A program made the translations under genes and the position numbers. From NCBI GenBank assembly GCA_022510685.1, contig JAFLTA010000004.1:41105-105104 (forward strand): a stretch of DNA of 64,000 nucleotides, in the 5' to 3' direction. Numbering within the stretch: the stretch's first letter is position 1; every line of letters begins with the position of its first letter. The stretch comes from Lachnospiraceae bacterium (GTDB taxonomy: Bacteria; Bacillota; Clostridia; Lachnospirales; Lachnospiraceae). The notes under the pieces were generated by a model. The model did no database searches, was not told the origin of the DNA, and saw only the letters and a program-made list of their open reading frames with translations. Shown one piece after another: positions 1-8,505 of this stretch.

Positions 1-1091
1 ATAAAGTTAATGACTGCCGCATTTTCCGGGTGGCGGTAAAATCTCTTATAAAACATTTCCACCTGCCCCTCATCGCTCTTTAAAAATCGTCTGGCATCAT
101 TCATAAAACCTTCGTTATACTCAGCAAATGTATTTCCTGTATGATGGATGCCTGCATCGGACAGCATCCTGGAATCCCAATACGAAGACAACAACTTTAC
201 ACCGGATAAAATCGGGTCCGATGCCAGTGCGATAGATGGCATCACCTCCGTATTGACACGAAATCCGTCCACATGATAATTTAATACCCAATGGCGCAGA
301 CAATCTGTCATTTGATTTAAGTTTGTTCCCGGCACAAAATAGAAATCCAATAATACCTCTATACCATTTTGATGAAGTTTCTTTACAGTTTGTTTGAATT
401 CTGTATCAACCTGTTCATTACTACTATATGCGGCTTTCGGCGAAAAATAATAAGTATCACCGGTACCATATCCCCAATAATTTATCTTTTCTCCCTGCAT
501 CTCCTCAAACTCGTATACAGGCAGAAGAAGGACACCATTGACTCCCAGCTCCTTCATATATGGGATTTTTTCCTGCAATCCGGCAAACGTTCCCGGTTCC
601 TTCACACCCGAAGATGAGTGTTTTGTGAAGCCGCGAGGATGTAATTGATATAATACCAATTCATGAAAAGGCTTGCGCAAAATACAGTCTCCACCCCAAT
701 CAAAATCCGTGAGACAGATTTTTCCACGTAACGGCAGTTTGCCACGACGATTCCATCGTTCCCTGCCGGAAATCCCTGCAGCATATGGGTCGATGATATC
801 AATGCCATCTGCTTCATATATATATTCATATTCCTCTGTGAGAAGTCGGGCAAGTGAGATATTACTGTTTAACTCTGTCAATTCAAGATATACAAAATAA
901 ACACTGCCCATGCGATATTCTTCCTTGAGCTCAATACAATATTCCGGAGATTTCTTTCCTTTACGGTATAATTTCAAATAACACTTCTTTCTGCCCGGCA
1001 GATAGACTGCAAACTGAACACCGTCAGCCACTTTAGAAACACCAAGCGGCAATGCATTTCCCGGTTTTATGGTAAAAAGATTTTTTGTCAT
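1..1091 (-). CDS. GH13-like glycogen-debranching/pullulanase-type protein, partial, probably inactive
   Basis: Seen: the ORF opens with ATG at 1091 behind a GGAG site and runs off the left edge, leaving about 363 residues. Residues 1-105 look like the beta-sandwich (CBM48-like) domain that precedes the barrel in type I pullulanases and debranching enzymes. The barrel starts near residue 150 with LVLYQLHPRGF. The GH13 signature regions are recognisable but altered. Region I reads VLLDFYFVPG instead of the usual DVVxNH. Region II reads DGFRVNTEV, with Asn where the nucleophile Asp belongs. Region III reads LLSSYWDS, without the acid/base Glu. Inference: a GH13 pseudoenzyme, perhaps glycan-binding or regulatory. 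The C-terminal half is outside the window, so region IV cannot be judged. No signal peptide is seen. Confidence 0.75.
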   Translation of the reverse strand, partial: MTKNLFTIKPGNALPLGVSKVADGVQFAVYLPGRKKCYLKLYRKGKKSPEYCIELKEEYRMGSVYFVYLELTELNSNISLARLLTEEYEYIYEADGIDIIDPYAAGISGRERWNRRGKLPLRGKICLTDFDWGGDCILRKPFHELVLYQLHPRGFTKHSSSGVKEPGTFAGLQEKIPYMKELGVNGVLLLPVYEFEEMQGEKINYWGYGTGDTYYFSPKAAYSSNEQVDTEFKQTVKKLHQNGIEVLLDFYFVPGTNLNQMTDCLRHWVLNYHVDGFRVNTEVMPSIALASDPILSGVKLLSSYWDSRMLSDAGIHHTGNTFAEYNEGFMNDARRFLKSDEGQVEMFYKRFYRHPENAAVINF

Positions 1092-1192
1092 AAAGTTGCT
1101 CCATTCATTTTGTCTGATTATGCGCTAAACATCACATAATGCACTCGTTTGTGAAGTAACTGCTATCGTTATAACTATGATACCCCATTTAT

Positions 1193-1221
1193 ATACTACT
1201 ACATTTTCGCTGGATATGCAA
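1193..1221 (-). promoter_or_regulatory. Sigma-A promoter of the GH13-like gene
   Basis: On the minus strand TTGCAT (1216-1221) and TAGTAT (1193-1198) are separated by 17 bp. The GH13-like start codon lies about 100 bp downstream. No operator was recognised in the leader. Confidence 0.5.
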
Positions 1222-1310
1222 AGAAAACTTATAATCATTTTATTTTCTATAGATTTTATAGCGCTTTCGGCGACAAAAGTTCCTCATCCATAATTATCCA
1301 AAAAAAATTC

Positions 1311-1339
1311 TTGCAAAATTGCACATACTGATATATAAT
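1311..1339 (+). promoter_or_regulatory. Sigma-A promoter of tRNA-Gln
   Basis: TTGCAA (1311-1316), a 17-bp spacer and TATAAT (1334-1339) lie about 43 bp before the mature tRNA 5' end. Nothing else is downstream on this strand, so it should drive the tRNA. Confidence 0.75.
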
Positions 1340-1381
1340 GGACTAGTGTTCGAGAGAGACACCTCTAAAACACAGTGATAT

Positions 1382-1452
1382 TGGGCTATCGCCAAATGGT
1401 AAGGCACTGGACTCTGACTCCAGCATTCAAGGTTCGAATCCTTGTAGCCCAG
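1382..1452 (+). tRNA. tRNA-Gln (anticodon CTG)
   Basis: A full cloverleaf can be drawn. The acceptor TGGGCTA (1382-1388) pairs with TAGCCCA (1445-1451), with discriminator G at 1452. The anticodon loop CTCTGAC carries CTG, flanked by CTGGA/TCCAG. The T arm reads AAGGT-TCGAATC-CTTGT with one wobble. The 3' CCA is not encoded. A consensus promoter stands upstream and an intrinsic terminator follows within 5 bp, so this is a monocistronic tRNA gene. Confidence 0.95.
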
Positions 1453-1454
1453 TT

Positions 1455-1490
1455 AAAAAAAGAACCCGCATCAACGGGTTCTTTTTATTT
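1455..1490. terminator. Bidirectional terminator between tRNA-Gln and the ABC-F gene
   Basis: Stem AAAGAACCCG / CGGGTTCTTT with a 6-nt loop, A-rich on one side and T-rich on the other. It can end tRNA transcription on plus and the convergent ABC-F gene on minus. Confidence 0.85.
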
Positions 1491-1497
1491 TATGTTA

Positions 1498-3129
1498 TTA
1501 GTTATCATCTTCTGCCTGTACAGAAAGAATCTGACGCTTTCTCGCCATCTCATCGCTGTCCAGATATTCATCGTAAGTAGTAATTTTATCAATTAATCCG
1601 CCCGGCGTAATTTCCATGATACGGTTGGCTATGGTCTGGATAAACTGATGATCCTGAGATGTAAACAAAATCACCCCCGGAAATTTAATCAGTCCGTTAT
1701 TTAATGCAGTGATGGACTCCATGTCCAGATGTGCCGTCGGCTCGTCAATAATCAGTACGTTTGACGCCAAAATCATCATCTTAGAAAGCATGACGCGCAC
1801 TCGCTCACCACCGGACAGCACATTGACTTTCTTGACTCCGTCTTCCCCCGGGAATAACATACGACCCAGGAAACCACGTACATAGGTAGGGTCTTTTTCC
1901 GGCGAAAACGGCATCAGCCAATCTACTATCGTTTCATTTCCCGAGAATAAATCGGTATTATCCTTCGGGAAATACGACTGACTCGTAGTAACGCCCCATT
2001 TATAGCTTCCTTCATCCGGCTCCATCTCTCCCGCCAGAATCTGGAATAACGTAGTGGTGGCAATGGTATCACTTCCCACAAATGCCACTTTATCCTCTCT
2101 ATTCAGAATAAAGGAAATATCGTCTAACACTTTGACACCGTCAATGGTTTTTGAAATATGCTCCACCGTCAACACTTCATTTCCGATTTCCCTCTCCGGT
2201 CGGAAGTCAATGTAGGGATATTTTCTGCTGGATGGCTTGATATCATCCAATTCAATCTTTTCCAATGCTTTTTTACGGGATGTTGCCTGCTTGGATTTAG
2301 AAGCATTGGCACTAAACCGCTGGATAAATTCCTGCAGTTCCTTAATTTTCTCCTCTTTCTTTTTGTTTGCCTCTTTCATCTGTTTAATCATCAACTGGCT
2401 GGATTCGTACCAGAAATCGTAATTTCCGGCATAAAGCTGAATCTTGGCATAGTCGATATCAGCGGTATGCGTGCAAACTTTATTTAGAAAATAACGGTCA
2501 TGGGACACCACAATTACCGTATTATCAAAATTTATGAGAAATTCTTCCAACCAGCGGATAGCATCTAAATCCAAGTGGTTGGTCGGCTCATCCAAAAGCA
2601 AAATATCCGGATTGCCAAACAATGCCTGTGCCAGCAGAATCTTGACTTTGTCACCGGCGGCAAGTTCACTCATCTGCTTATAATGAAGGTCTTGCGGAAC
2701 ACCCAGTCCGTTTAGTAATGTGGCAGCATCTGACTCTGCCTCCCAGCCGTTCATCTCGGCGAATTCCGCCTCCAATTCACTGGCACGGATTCCGTCCTCC
2801 TCTGAAAAGTCTTCTTTGGCATAGATTGCATCCTTCTCTTTCATTATCTCATAAAGATGCTCATTCCCCATGATCACTGTATCCAATACCATATATTCGT
2901 CATACTGGAAATGGTCCTGTTTTAGGAAAGAAAGTCTCTGTCCCGGTGTAAGTATGATATCCCCCTTGCTGGGTTCAATCTCTCCGGTAAGTATTTTTAA
3001 GAACGTAGATTTCCCCGCACCATTCGCACCGATAAGACCATAACAATTGCCTTCGGTAAACTTAATATTGACATCCTCAAATAATGCTTTTTTTCCAAGA
3101 CGTAGTGTTACATTGCTTGCTTGAATCAT
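1498..3129 (-). CDS. ABC-F family ATPase (YkpA/YbiT type)
   Basis: A soluble tandem-NBD protein of 543 residues, the ABC-F class that acts on ribosomes. No membrane segments. NBD1 has Walker A GANGAGKST (about residues 34-42), a divergent signature (LAAGDK) and DEPTNHLD. A Lys/Glu-rich linker of the P-site tRNA-interaction type follows. NBD2 has LSGGERVRV and DEPTAHLD, but its P-loop reads GSDTIATTTL, so the Walker A lysine is replaced by Thr. Start: the ATG at 3129 has GGAGG six bases upstream; ATGs further upstream do not fit a ribosome site. Length and domain order match YkpA of Bacillus and YbiT of E. coli. There is no sign that it confers antibiotic resistance. Confidence 0.88.
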   Translation of the reverse strand: MIQASNVTLRLGKKALFEDVNIKFTEGNCYGLIGANGAGKSTFLKILTGEIEPSKGDIILTPGQRLSFLKQDHFQYDEYMVLDTVIMGNEHLYEIMKEKDAIYAKEDFSEEDGIRASELEAEFAEMNGWEAESDAATLLNGLGVPQDLHYKQMSELAAGDKVKILLAQALFGNPDILLLDEPTNHLDLDAIRWLEEFLINFDNTVIVVSHDRYFLNKVCTHTADIDYAKIQLYAGNYDFWYESSQLMIKQMKEANKKKEEKIKELQEFIQRFSANASKSKQATSRKKALEKIELDDIKPSSRKYPYIDFRPEREIGNEVLTVEHISKTIDGVKVLDDISFILNREDKVAFVGSDTIATTTLFQILAGEMEPDEGSYKWGVTTSQSYFPKDNTDLFSGNETIVDWLMPFSPEKDPTYVRGFLGRMLFPGEDGVKKVNVLSGGERVRVMLSKMMILASNVLIIDEPTAHLDMESITALNNGLIKFPGVILFTSQDHQFIQTIANRIMEITPGGLIDKITTYDEYLDSDEMARKRQILSVQAEDDN

Positions 3130-3238
3130 AGTCATCCTCCATGCCGTTTTTCTATGGTTAAAGTGTAATGATTCCCGGACTGCGTTTCCGTCTGTCTCCG
3201 GAACCATTTTTCAACCGATTTCCTCCACAACGTCTACT

Positions 3239-3266
3239 ATTTTACAGGAAATATATTATTTTGCAA
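3239..3266 (-). promoter_or_regulatory. Promoter of the ABC-F gene
   Basis: Minus-strand TTGCAA (3261-3266), 16-bp spacer, TAAAAT (3239-3244). It lies between the permease gene and the ABC-F start and gives an mRNA leader of about 100 nt. Confidence 0.6.
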
Positions 3267-3285
3267 GTTTTTTTTGCTGAATACA

Positions 3286-3360
3286 GATTCAAATCCGTTC
3301 CTTAATCTTTTATGCCGGAAAGAATCAAATCCGTTCCTTAACTTTCTGCGCCAGAAAGAA
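3286..3360. repeat. Imperfect 38-bp tandem duplication at the 3' end of the permease gene
   Basis: The block TCAAATCCGTTCCTTAA occurs at 3325 and again 38 bp away at 3287, each followed by a related CT-rich stretch ending in AGAAAGAA. On the minus strand the inner copy encodes the permease end KVKERI-stop and the outer copy would read KIKERI-stop. The second copy is downstream of the stop codon and so non-coding. Confidence 0.65.
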
Positions 3361-4143
3361 AATCACAAACGCACACAAATTCACCAGTACAACACTGGCT
3401 CCCGCCGGTGTGGAAAACTGATAGGAAACGATCATGCCAATACAAAAACAAATCACAGCTAACATTCCGGAAGATATTACTACACTGCGAAAACTTTTCC
3501 AGATACGCATAGAGGTGAGTGCCGGAAATATCACGAGACTGGAAATCAACATAGCTCCCATCATCTGCATCCCCAACACAATAGTTACAGCAGTAAGTAT
3601 TGCTATCATTGTGTTATAAAATGATACCCTGACACCGGTTGCCCTGGCAAAATTTTCATCAAATGTCACTGCAAAAATACTGTGATAGCAAAAGACAAAA
3701 AGACTGAGAACAACAATGGATAAAACCACACTCAGCACCACATCCTCCCTGCTCATTGCCAGTATGCTCCCAAACATATAGCTGCATACATCCGTGGTCA
3801 TTCCCGTAGTCAGACTGGTTACCGTTACACCCACAGCCAATGCAGACGCAGACATGGCAGCGATAGCCGCATCCGACTTCATCATGCCGTTTTCTGTCAT
3901 ACGCAACAGAAAAAAAGCAGCAATAATCACCACCGGAATGGAGAGGGTCAGGGGTGCAATACCACATGCCAGAGCGATGGAAAGTGCTCCGTAAGAAACA
4001 TGAGACAGACCATCGCCTATCATAGAATACTGTTTTAATACCAGACTAACTCCCAAAAGAGCTGCACAGAGAGATACCAGTATCCCCACAATAAAAGCTC
4101 TTAAAATAAATGAATATGAAAGCATCTGCATTATCATCTCCAT
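3325..4143 (-). CDS. Metal ABC transporter permease, ABC-3 family (ZnuB/MntB-like)
   Basis: Membrane subunit of a high-affinity Zn2+ or Mn2+ importer, 272 residues with 7-9 hydrophobic helices. GDGLSHVSYGALSIAL near residue 50 is characteristic of ABC-3 permeases. It lies 94 bp downstream of its ATPase on the same strand. I chose ATG 4143; an in-frame TTG at 4170 lacks a ribosome site, and an internal ATG a few codons in is also possible. No substrate-binding lipoprotein is in the window, and the metal cannot be told from the sequence. Known of the family: ZnuB/MntB/SitD proteins work with a Znu/Mnt solute-binding protein. Confidence 0.88.
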   Translation of the reverse strand: MEMIMQMLSYSFILRAFIVGILVSLCAALLGVSLVLKQYSMIGDGLSHVSYGALSIALACGIAPLTLSIPVVIIAAFFLLRMTENGMMKSDAAIAAMSASALAVGVTVTSLTTGMTTDVCSYMFGSILAMSREDVVLSVVLSIVVLSLFVFCYHSIFAVTFDENFARATGVRVSFYNTMIAILTAVTIVLGMQMMGAMLISSLVIFPALTSMRIWKSFRSVVISSGMLAVICFCIGMIVSYQFSTPAGASVVLVNLCAFVIFFLAQKVKERI

Positions 4144-4237
4144 GAAAGACCCATTCCTTTCTACTATCAATTGTTCAATATTTTATATTGAATCAGCATC
4201 CTATTATTGAAACTTTCTCATGTTGTAAAAAATCACG

Positions 4238-4948
4238 TTACCCCTCGAACATACGAGAGTATTCCGAATCCAGATAAGTCTCCACAGAGCCGTAGAAGTA
4301 ATCTCCCTCCCCAATATGAAGAATATAGTCAGCATGACGCACGGCATTGGCAATATCATGAGTCACCATAATAATAGCAACGCCTTCTTCATGCAGCTTA
4401 TCCAGATTGTCATACAAAGATGCCGCCGCTGTCGGATCCAGTCCGGTGACCGGCTCATCCAATACTAACAACTGCTCTGTGGCACACAATGCTCGCGCAA
4501 GAAGCACACGCTGTTGCTGCCCTCCGGATAAATCCCCATAGCATTTATTTTTCAAGTCCGCAATCTCCAGCCGTCCAAGATTGCGAAGTGCCTCTTTTTT
4601 CTCTGTCCGATTATGAAATGGTCTGCTTTTCATCCGGCTCTGAAATCCCGAAAGCACCACTTCCATCACACTCGCCGGAAAATGTTTCTGCACCTGTGTC
4701 TGCTGGGGAAGATAACCGATTGCTTCTCCATGCAACTCTCCTGCCAGCTCCACTCTGCCGCTCACCGGCTTAATCAAACCTAACAGTGTGCGAATCAGCG
4801 TACTTTTTCCGGAACCGTTTTCTCCCACTACACATACATATTCTCCGGAATGTACCCGGAAATCAAAATGCTCCAATATGGCTTTATTTTCATAGCCGAG
4901 TCCTGCATCCACACAGGTGAGCAGACATTCCTTCTCTCTCTGTTCCAT
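4238..4948 (-). CDS. Metal ABC transporter ATP-binding protein (ZnuC-like)
   Basis: Cytoplasmic ATPase partner of the ABC-3 permease downstream, 236 residues. Walker A GENGSGKST lies near residue 40, the Q-loop is IGYLPQQTQ, the signature is LSGGQQQRVLLARAL, Walker B is LLVLDEP and the H-loop is IIMVTHD. Start: ATG 4948 has GGGG seven bases upstream; the upstream ATG (4960) and TTG (4981) lack a site. A promoter with 17-bp spacing lies at 4991-5019. I looked for a Zur-type palindrome around it and saw no convincing match, so metal control is not shown. Confidence 0.9.
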   Translation of the reverse strand: MEQREKECLLTCVDAGLGYENKAILEHFDFRVHSGEYVCVVGENGSGKSTLIRTLLGLIKPVSGRVELAGELHGEAIGYLPQQTQVQKHFPASVMEVVLSGFQSRMKSRPFHNRTEKKEALRNLGRLEIADLKNKCYGDLSGGQQQRVLLARALCATEQLLVLDEPVTGLDPTAAASLYDNLDKLHEEGVAIIMVTHDIANAVRHADYILHIGEGDYFYGSVETYLDSEYSRMFEG

Positions 4949-4990
4949 TTCTTTCCCCATTTCTGTCACAATACAATACAAATCTATCCC

Positions 4991-5019
4991 ATCTTACTGA
5001 TTCACATTATATTTGTCAA
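4991..5019 (-). promoter_or_regulatory. Promoter of the metal ABC transporter operon
   Basis: Minus-strand TTGACA (5014-5019), 17-bp spacer, TAAGAT (4991-4996), about 43 bp before the ATPase start. The -35 abuts the 51-bp tandem repeats that lead to the divergent CNNM promoter. Confidence 0.65.
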
Positions 5020-5031
5020 GAAAATGCAGGT

Positions 5032-5217
5032 ATTCTTGACAATTCTTTCTTTTCTAAAGGAAAGAAGGCGCGTTGTATACTCATTCTTGACAATTCTTTC
5101 TTTCCCAAAGGAAAGAAGGCGCGTTGTATACTCATTCTTGACAATTCTTTCTTTCCCAAAGGAAAGAAGGCACATTGTATACTCATTCTTGACAATTCTT
5201 TCTTTCCTTTGTAGAAT
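5032..5217. repeat. 51-bp minisatellite, three full copies and one partial, carrying -35 hexamers
   Basis: Units begin with ATTCTTGACAATTCTTTC at 5032, 5083, 5134 and 5185, a constant period of 51 bp. The first three copies also contain an inverted repeat (TTCTTTCC / GGAAAGAA) and a TTGTATACTC tail. The fourth breaks off after the TTGACA stretch and continues into the CNNM promoter. Every copy therefore has a perfect TTGACA, but only the last has a -10 at 17 bp. Copies two and three are near identical, pointing to recent expansion. 51 is 17 codons, so a minus-strand ORF stays open through it; I consider that incidental. Confidence 0.9.
5189..5217 (+). promoter_or_regulatory. Promoter of the CNNM/CorC gene
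   Basis: TTGACA (5189-5194), 17-bp spacer, TAGAAT (5212-5217). The -35 is the final copy of the hexamer repeated every 51 bp upstream. The leader is about 43 nt. Confidence 0.8.
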
Positions 5218-5266
5218 ATTGCTAATTGAGAAACGAAATATTTCTTGATGAAGCAACAAAATATAC

Positions 5267-6613
5267 ATGATTTTAACGAATGGAGTTGATTATTTGGATT
5301 CAAGTGACGCCTCGCAGATTGCAATTTTATTGATTCTGCTGGTACTATCTGCCTTCTTTTCATCGGCAGAAACTTGTCTGACCACGGTAAGCCGAATGCG
5401 CATCAAGGCTATGGCAGAAGAAAATGTAAAAAACGCCAAGCTGGTGCTACAGCTTATTGACAAGCAGACACAGATGTTAAGCGCAATTTTAATTGGAAAC
5501 AATGTGGTAAATTTGTCCGCATCTTCGCTGACTACCACCTTTGCCATCCATCTGGCAAAGAAATTGGGCATGAGTGATTTAGCAAGTGCCATCACAGGAA
5601 TTGCTACAGCGATACTGACAATACTGATACTTATTTTCGGAGAGATTGTACCAAAATCTCTGGCTACCATGAACTCGGAAAAACTGGCTCTTGTGTATGC
5701 CAAACCGATTTATGCTCTGACCAATTTCCTGCGACCCATCTCATTTATAATGAATAAGCTTTCAGATGGACTGCTACTACTGTTCCACTTGAACCCGAAG
5801 GATCGTCCGGCAATCACAGAGACCGAATTTCGCACGATTCTGGATGTCAGCCACGAGGAAGGTGTTATCGAGAGTGAGGAACGCCAGATGATTACCAATG
5901 TGGTAGATTTTGCAGATTCTTTAGCAAAAGATGTCATGGTTCCGAAAATGGATGTGGAATTTGTCAGCGTGGATAGTTCCTATCAGGAGCTTTATGAAAT
6001 ATATAAAGAGAAATGGCATACGCGAATGCCCGTGTACAGCGAAAGCCGCGATAATATTGTAGGTATTATCAACGTAAAAGATCTAATTTTTTATCAGGGA
6101 TCCCGAGAGGAGTTTGACATCACACAGGTCATGCGGGAGCCTTACTTTACTTATGAATACAAGAAAATATCGGAATTGTTTTTTGAAATGAAGCATGAGT
6201 CTATTCCCATGGCTATGGTGTTGGATGAATATGGCGCCACAGCCGGACTACTCACTATCGAAGATTTGATTGAGGAAATCGTAGGCGAAATCCGAGATGA
6301 ATACGACGTAAATGAGGAAGACGAAATCACTTGTATTGATGAGGAAAATTACATTTTACTGGGTGTTGCCAAGCTGGACAATATCAACGAACAACTTGGT
6401 ACCCAGCTGGAGTCCGAGGACTATGACTCAATTGCCGGACATATCATTAACCTGTTAGACCATTTTCCGGATGCCGGAGAGACGGTCAGTGATGAGTTTG
6501 CCGAGTATCGTGTCCTGGAAGCCTCCAAGAACCGAATCGATAAAGTAAAAGTACATCTTTTGCCGAGAGTGCAAGAGCAAGATGAAGAAACGATAGAAAA
6601 CGGAGAGGAATGA
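5267..6613 (+). CDS. CNNM/CorC family membrane protein (DUF21, CBS pair, CorC_HlyC)
   Basis: A 448-residue membrane protein of the CNNM/CorC family, linked to Mg2+ efflux or divalent-cation balance and often annotated hemolysin C-like. Residues 12-190 form the DUF21 domain with hydrophobic helices and SAFFSSAET near the start. A CBS pair follows (about 205-330, with VPKMDVEFV and MVLDEYGATAGL), then a CorC_HlyC domain (about 345-430). The ATG at 5267 has only a weak site; an in-frame TTG at 5294 sits eight bases after GGAG and could be the true start. The stop codon lies inside the gene's own terminator hairpin. The metal carried is not evident. Confidence 0.9.
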   Translation: MILTNGVDYLDSSDASQIAILLILLVLSAFFSSAETCLTTVSRMRIKAMAEENVKNAKLVLQLIDKQTQMLSAILIGNNVVNLSASSLTTTFAIHLAKKLGMSDLASAITGIATAILTILILIFGEIVPKSLATMNSEKLALVYAKPIYALTNFLRPISFIMNKLSDGLLLLFHLNPKDRPAITETEFRTILDVSHEEGVIESEERQMITNVVDFADSLAKDVMVPKMDVEFVSVDSSYQELYEIYKEKWHTRMPVYSESRDNIVGIINVKDLIFYQGSREEFDITQVMREPYFTYEYKKISELFFEMKHESIPMAMVLDEYGATAGLLTIEDLIEEIVGEIRDEYDVNEEDEITCIDEENYILLGVAKLDNINEQLGTQLESEDYDSIAGHIINLLDHFPDAGETVSDEFAEYRVLEASKNRIDKVKVHLLPRVQEQDEETIENGEE

Positions 6614-6628
6614 TCCTCTCCGTTTTTC
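6599..6628 (+). terminator. Terminator overlapping the CNNM stop codon
   Basis: ACGGAGAGGA (6600-6609) pairs with TCCTCTCCGT (6614-6623), and the four-base loop contains the TGA stop; a T tract follows. The last codons of the gene are therefore also the 5' arm of its terminator. Confidence 0.85.
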
Positions 6629-6636
6629 CTGTATAT

Positions 6637-8505
6637 TTAGTGCACATTCTCCGGGCTGCAGCCCTCGTACCGACAGCGGATAACCTGATGTCCGATTCCC
6701 TTGTCAATGGCACCGCCTCTGGATTCTGCCACACATCGTTTGAAATCACAATCTTCTATACAGCCCTTTACCGAACCGTACATTCGGATTCCGGCTCCGT
6801 TTTTTTCACGGCAATTGACAAATGTACAATGGCGAATCGTACCGCCCTGGGTATACAAAGCTCCTCCCTGACAAAAATTAAACACGGAATCTTTGATTTC
6901 CGGTGCATAGGCATCATAAACAGCCCTTCCGCCTTGCGTATTGCAAAAAACGCTGTTATTTATCTTCAAACGGGTTCCCGTAGCGCTGACAACACCCACC
7001 TGAAGCTTTCCGTCAAATTCACAATTTTCCATCAAACTGCTTTTACCATGATCCATTTTAATCATATCACCGTGATCAAGAGTTCCACAATACATATGAA
7101 CCCCCTTCATATGCAGGGTTCCACGACTATAAATCGGATGATTTATGTACAATATGGCATTTTCTATCGTCAGCTTTCCGTCGATATCAATTTCCAAAGG
7201 ACAATCCAAAATCGTGGATTGGGTAATTGTCTGTTCCCCCTTTATGCGGATTCCCGATTTGGAAATGTCCGGACCGATATAAAGATGCTGTACTAATTCC
7301 ACCCCCATAGGATGGCAGTCTTTGTAATGGCAGTTTTGCACATGTTCAAATACCGGCGCATCATAAAAAATCGCTGCACCGTAATCAGCCACCAGACAAT
7401 GAGTAAACTCACAATCCACGATGGAAACTCCCGACACGGCATAAATCGCTCCGCCACGGCTCGCCTCACAGTCCCGAAAAGAACATTTTTCCACTTTACC
7501 TTTTCCGCCGCGAATCATGAGCGCTCCACCATTTTCCGGAGAATAACACTCTGAAAACTGACATCGTTTCACCTGGATCTGATCTCCCCAAAATCGAACC
7601 GCTGCACCTCTGGAAGTCTGGTTAATCTGACTGTCTACAATAACAGCCGATCCGTTTTCCGCCCTGAGAAACATCCCCATATTGCGACAATCTACGTAAC
7701 TATCCCGCATCAATACTCTGCCACCCTGATCGTGTATATTGACTCCGGCACGGTGGCTGTTACTTTTACGGATAATTTTACTGCTTTCGATGCGTAACTC
7801 TCCGCCTTCTACAGCAATATTTCCATATATTCGCACTTCTGCATGGTCAATGACCAGACGCATCCCCTTTTTTAAAACCAAATCCTCCCGAATTTCATAC
7901 CGGTCTGTCAAATACACATCATTTTCTTTATTTAACATATCCTGTGTGCATACTCTCTCATCTCCCGGCAGCCAATAAAAACGTAGTTTTCTGTCCGTCA
8001 ATTCAGAATCCCATTTCTGCATTTTCCGAATGCACTCCGCACAGGCATCCTGCTGCTCAGATTGCGCATAGCGAATAAATTCACGAATCGTCTCCCGCCA
8101 ATCGCTGTATATGCCCAATGCTTTTGCCCACAAGTCAATTTCCTCCCACGCAGACTCACTCCAACCGTTCTCTGTATAAGAGACATTCATTAAATCTAAC
8201 ATACAAATCACTTTGTCAGCGTCTTCGCGAATCTCGTTAGAGAGCTTTTGCATAATGTCGCTTTTTTCTTTAGACATGCGGATGCATTCTCTCGCCTGCT
8301 CTTTTGTAACCCCTAAGCCCGGATACAATAAACGCTCCAATTCTGCATTTTCTGCGACATCACACTCTCCGTTTTCCCTCGCCTGTGAAATCATTGCCGC
8401 ACCGTATGCTACCAAAAAATTCTTTTCTCGTGTACAGAAAGCATGCTTCGGAGTCATCCAGAAACGCTTCCTTTGATTAAATTTTGTAAGTACACTCTGA
8501 ATCAT
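6637..8505 (-). CDS. Helical-domain/right-handed beta-helix protein (larger paralog)
   Basis: A 622-residue protein with no signal peptide or membrane segment. Residues 1-200 are helical and charged, resembling TerB-like domains in pattern only. From about residue 215 there is a long series of short beta turns typical of right-handed parallel beta-helices, with repeated GGAIY/GGALM and C.F..C motifs (for example NGGALMIRGG and RGGAIYAVSG). The chain is Cys-rich in a way that suits the cytoplasm. It overlaps the upstream paralog by four bases (ATGA) with GGAG eight bases before its ATG, so the two are translationally coupled. No pectin-lyase catalytic residues were recognised. Function unknown. 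Confidence 0.72.
   Translation of the reverse strand: MIQSVLTKFNQRKRFWMTPKHAFCTREKNFLVAYGAAMISQARENGECDVAENAELERLLYPGLGVTKEQARECIRMSKEKSDIMQKLSNEIREDADKVICMLDLMNVSYTENGWSESAWEEIDLWAKALGIYSDWRETIREFIRYAQSEQQDACAECIRKMQKWDSELTDRKLRFYWLPGDERVCTQDMLNKENDVYLTDRYEIREDLVLKKGMRLVIDHAEVRIYGNIAVEGGELRIESSKIIRKSNSHRAGVNIHDQGGRVLMRDSYVDCRNMGMFLRAENGSAVIVDSQINQTSRGAAVRFWGDQIQVKRCQFSECYSPENGGALMIRGGKGKVEKCSFRDCEASRGGAIYAVSGVSIVDCEFTHCLVADYGAAIFYDAPVFEHVQNCHYKDCHPMGVELVQHLYIGPDISKSGIRIKGEQTITQSTILDCPLEIDIDGKLTIENAILYINHPIYSRGTLHMKGVHMYCGTLDHGDMIKMDHGKSSLMENCEFDGKLQVGVVSATGTRLKINNSVFCNTQGGRAVYDAYAPEIKDSVFNFCQGGALYTQGGTIRHCTFVNCREKNGAGIRMYGSVKGCIEDCDFKRCVAESRGGAIDKGIGHQVIRCRYEGCSPENVH

Noticed and set aside
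1498-3129. Antibiotic-resistance ABC-F (Lsa/Vga/Msr-like)
   Set aside because: Length, linker and sequence fit the housekeeping YkpA/YbiT type.
4949-5031. Zur or MntR operator before the metal ABC genes
   Set aside because: I found no palindrome matching known consensus well enough.
5016-5363. A minus-strand ORF of 115 codons with a 17-residue repeat
   Set aside because: It arises from the 51-bp minisatellite staying in frame; it has no ribosome site, crosses the CNNM promoter and overlaps the CNNM start.
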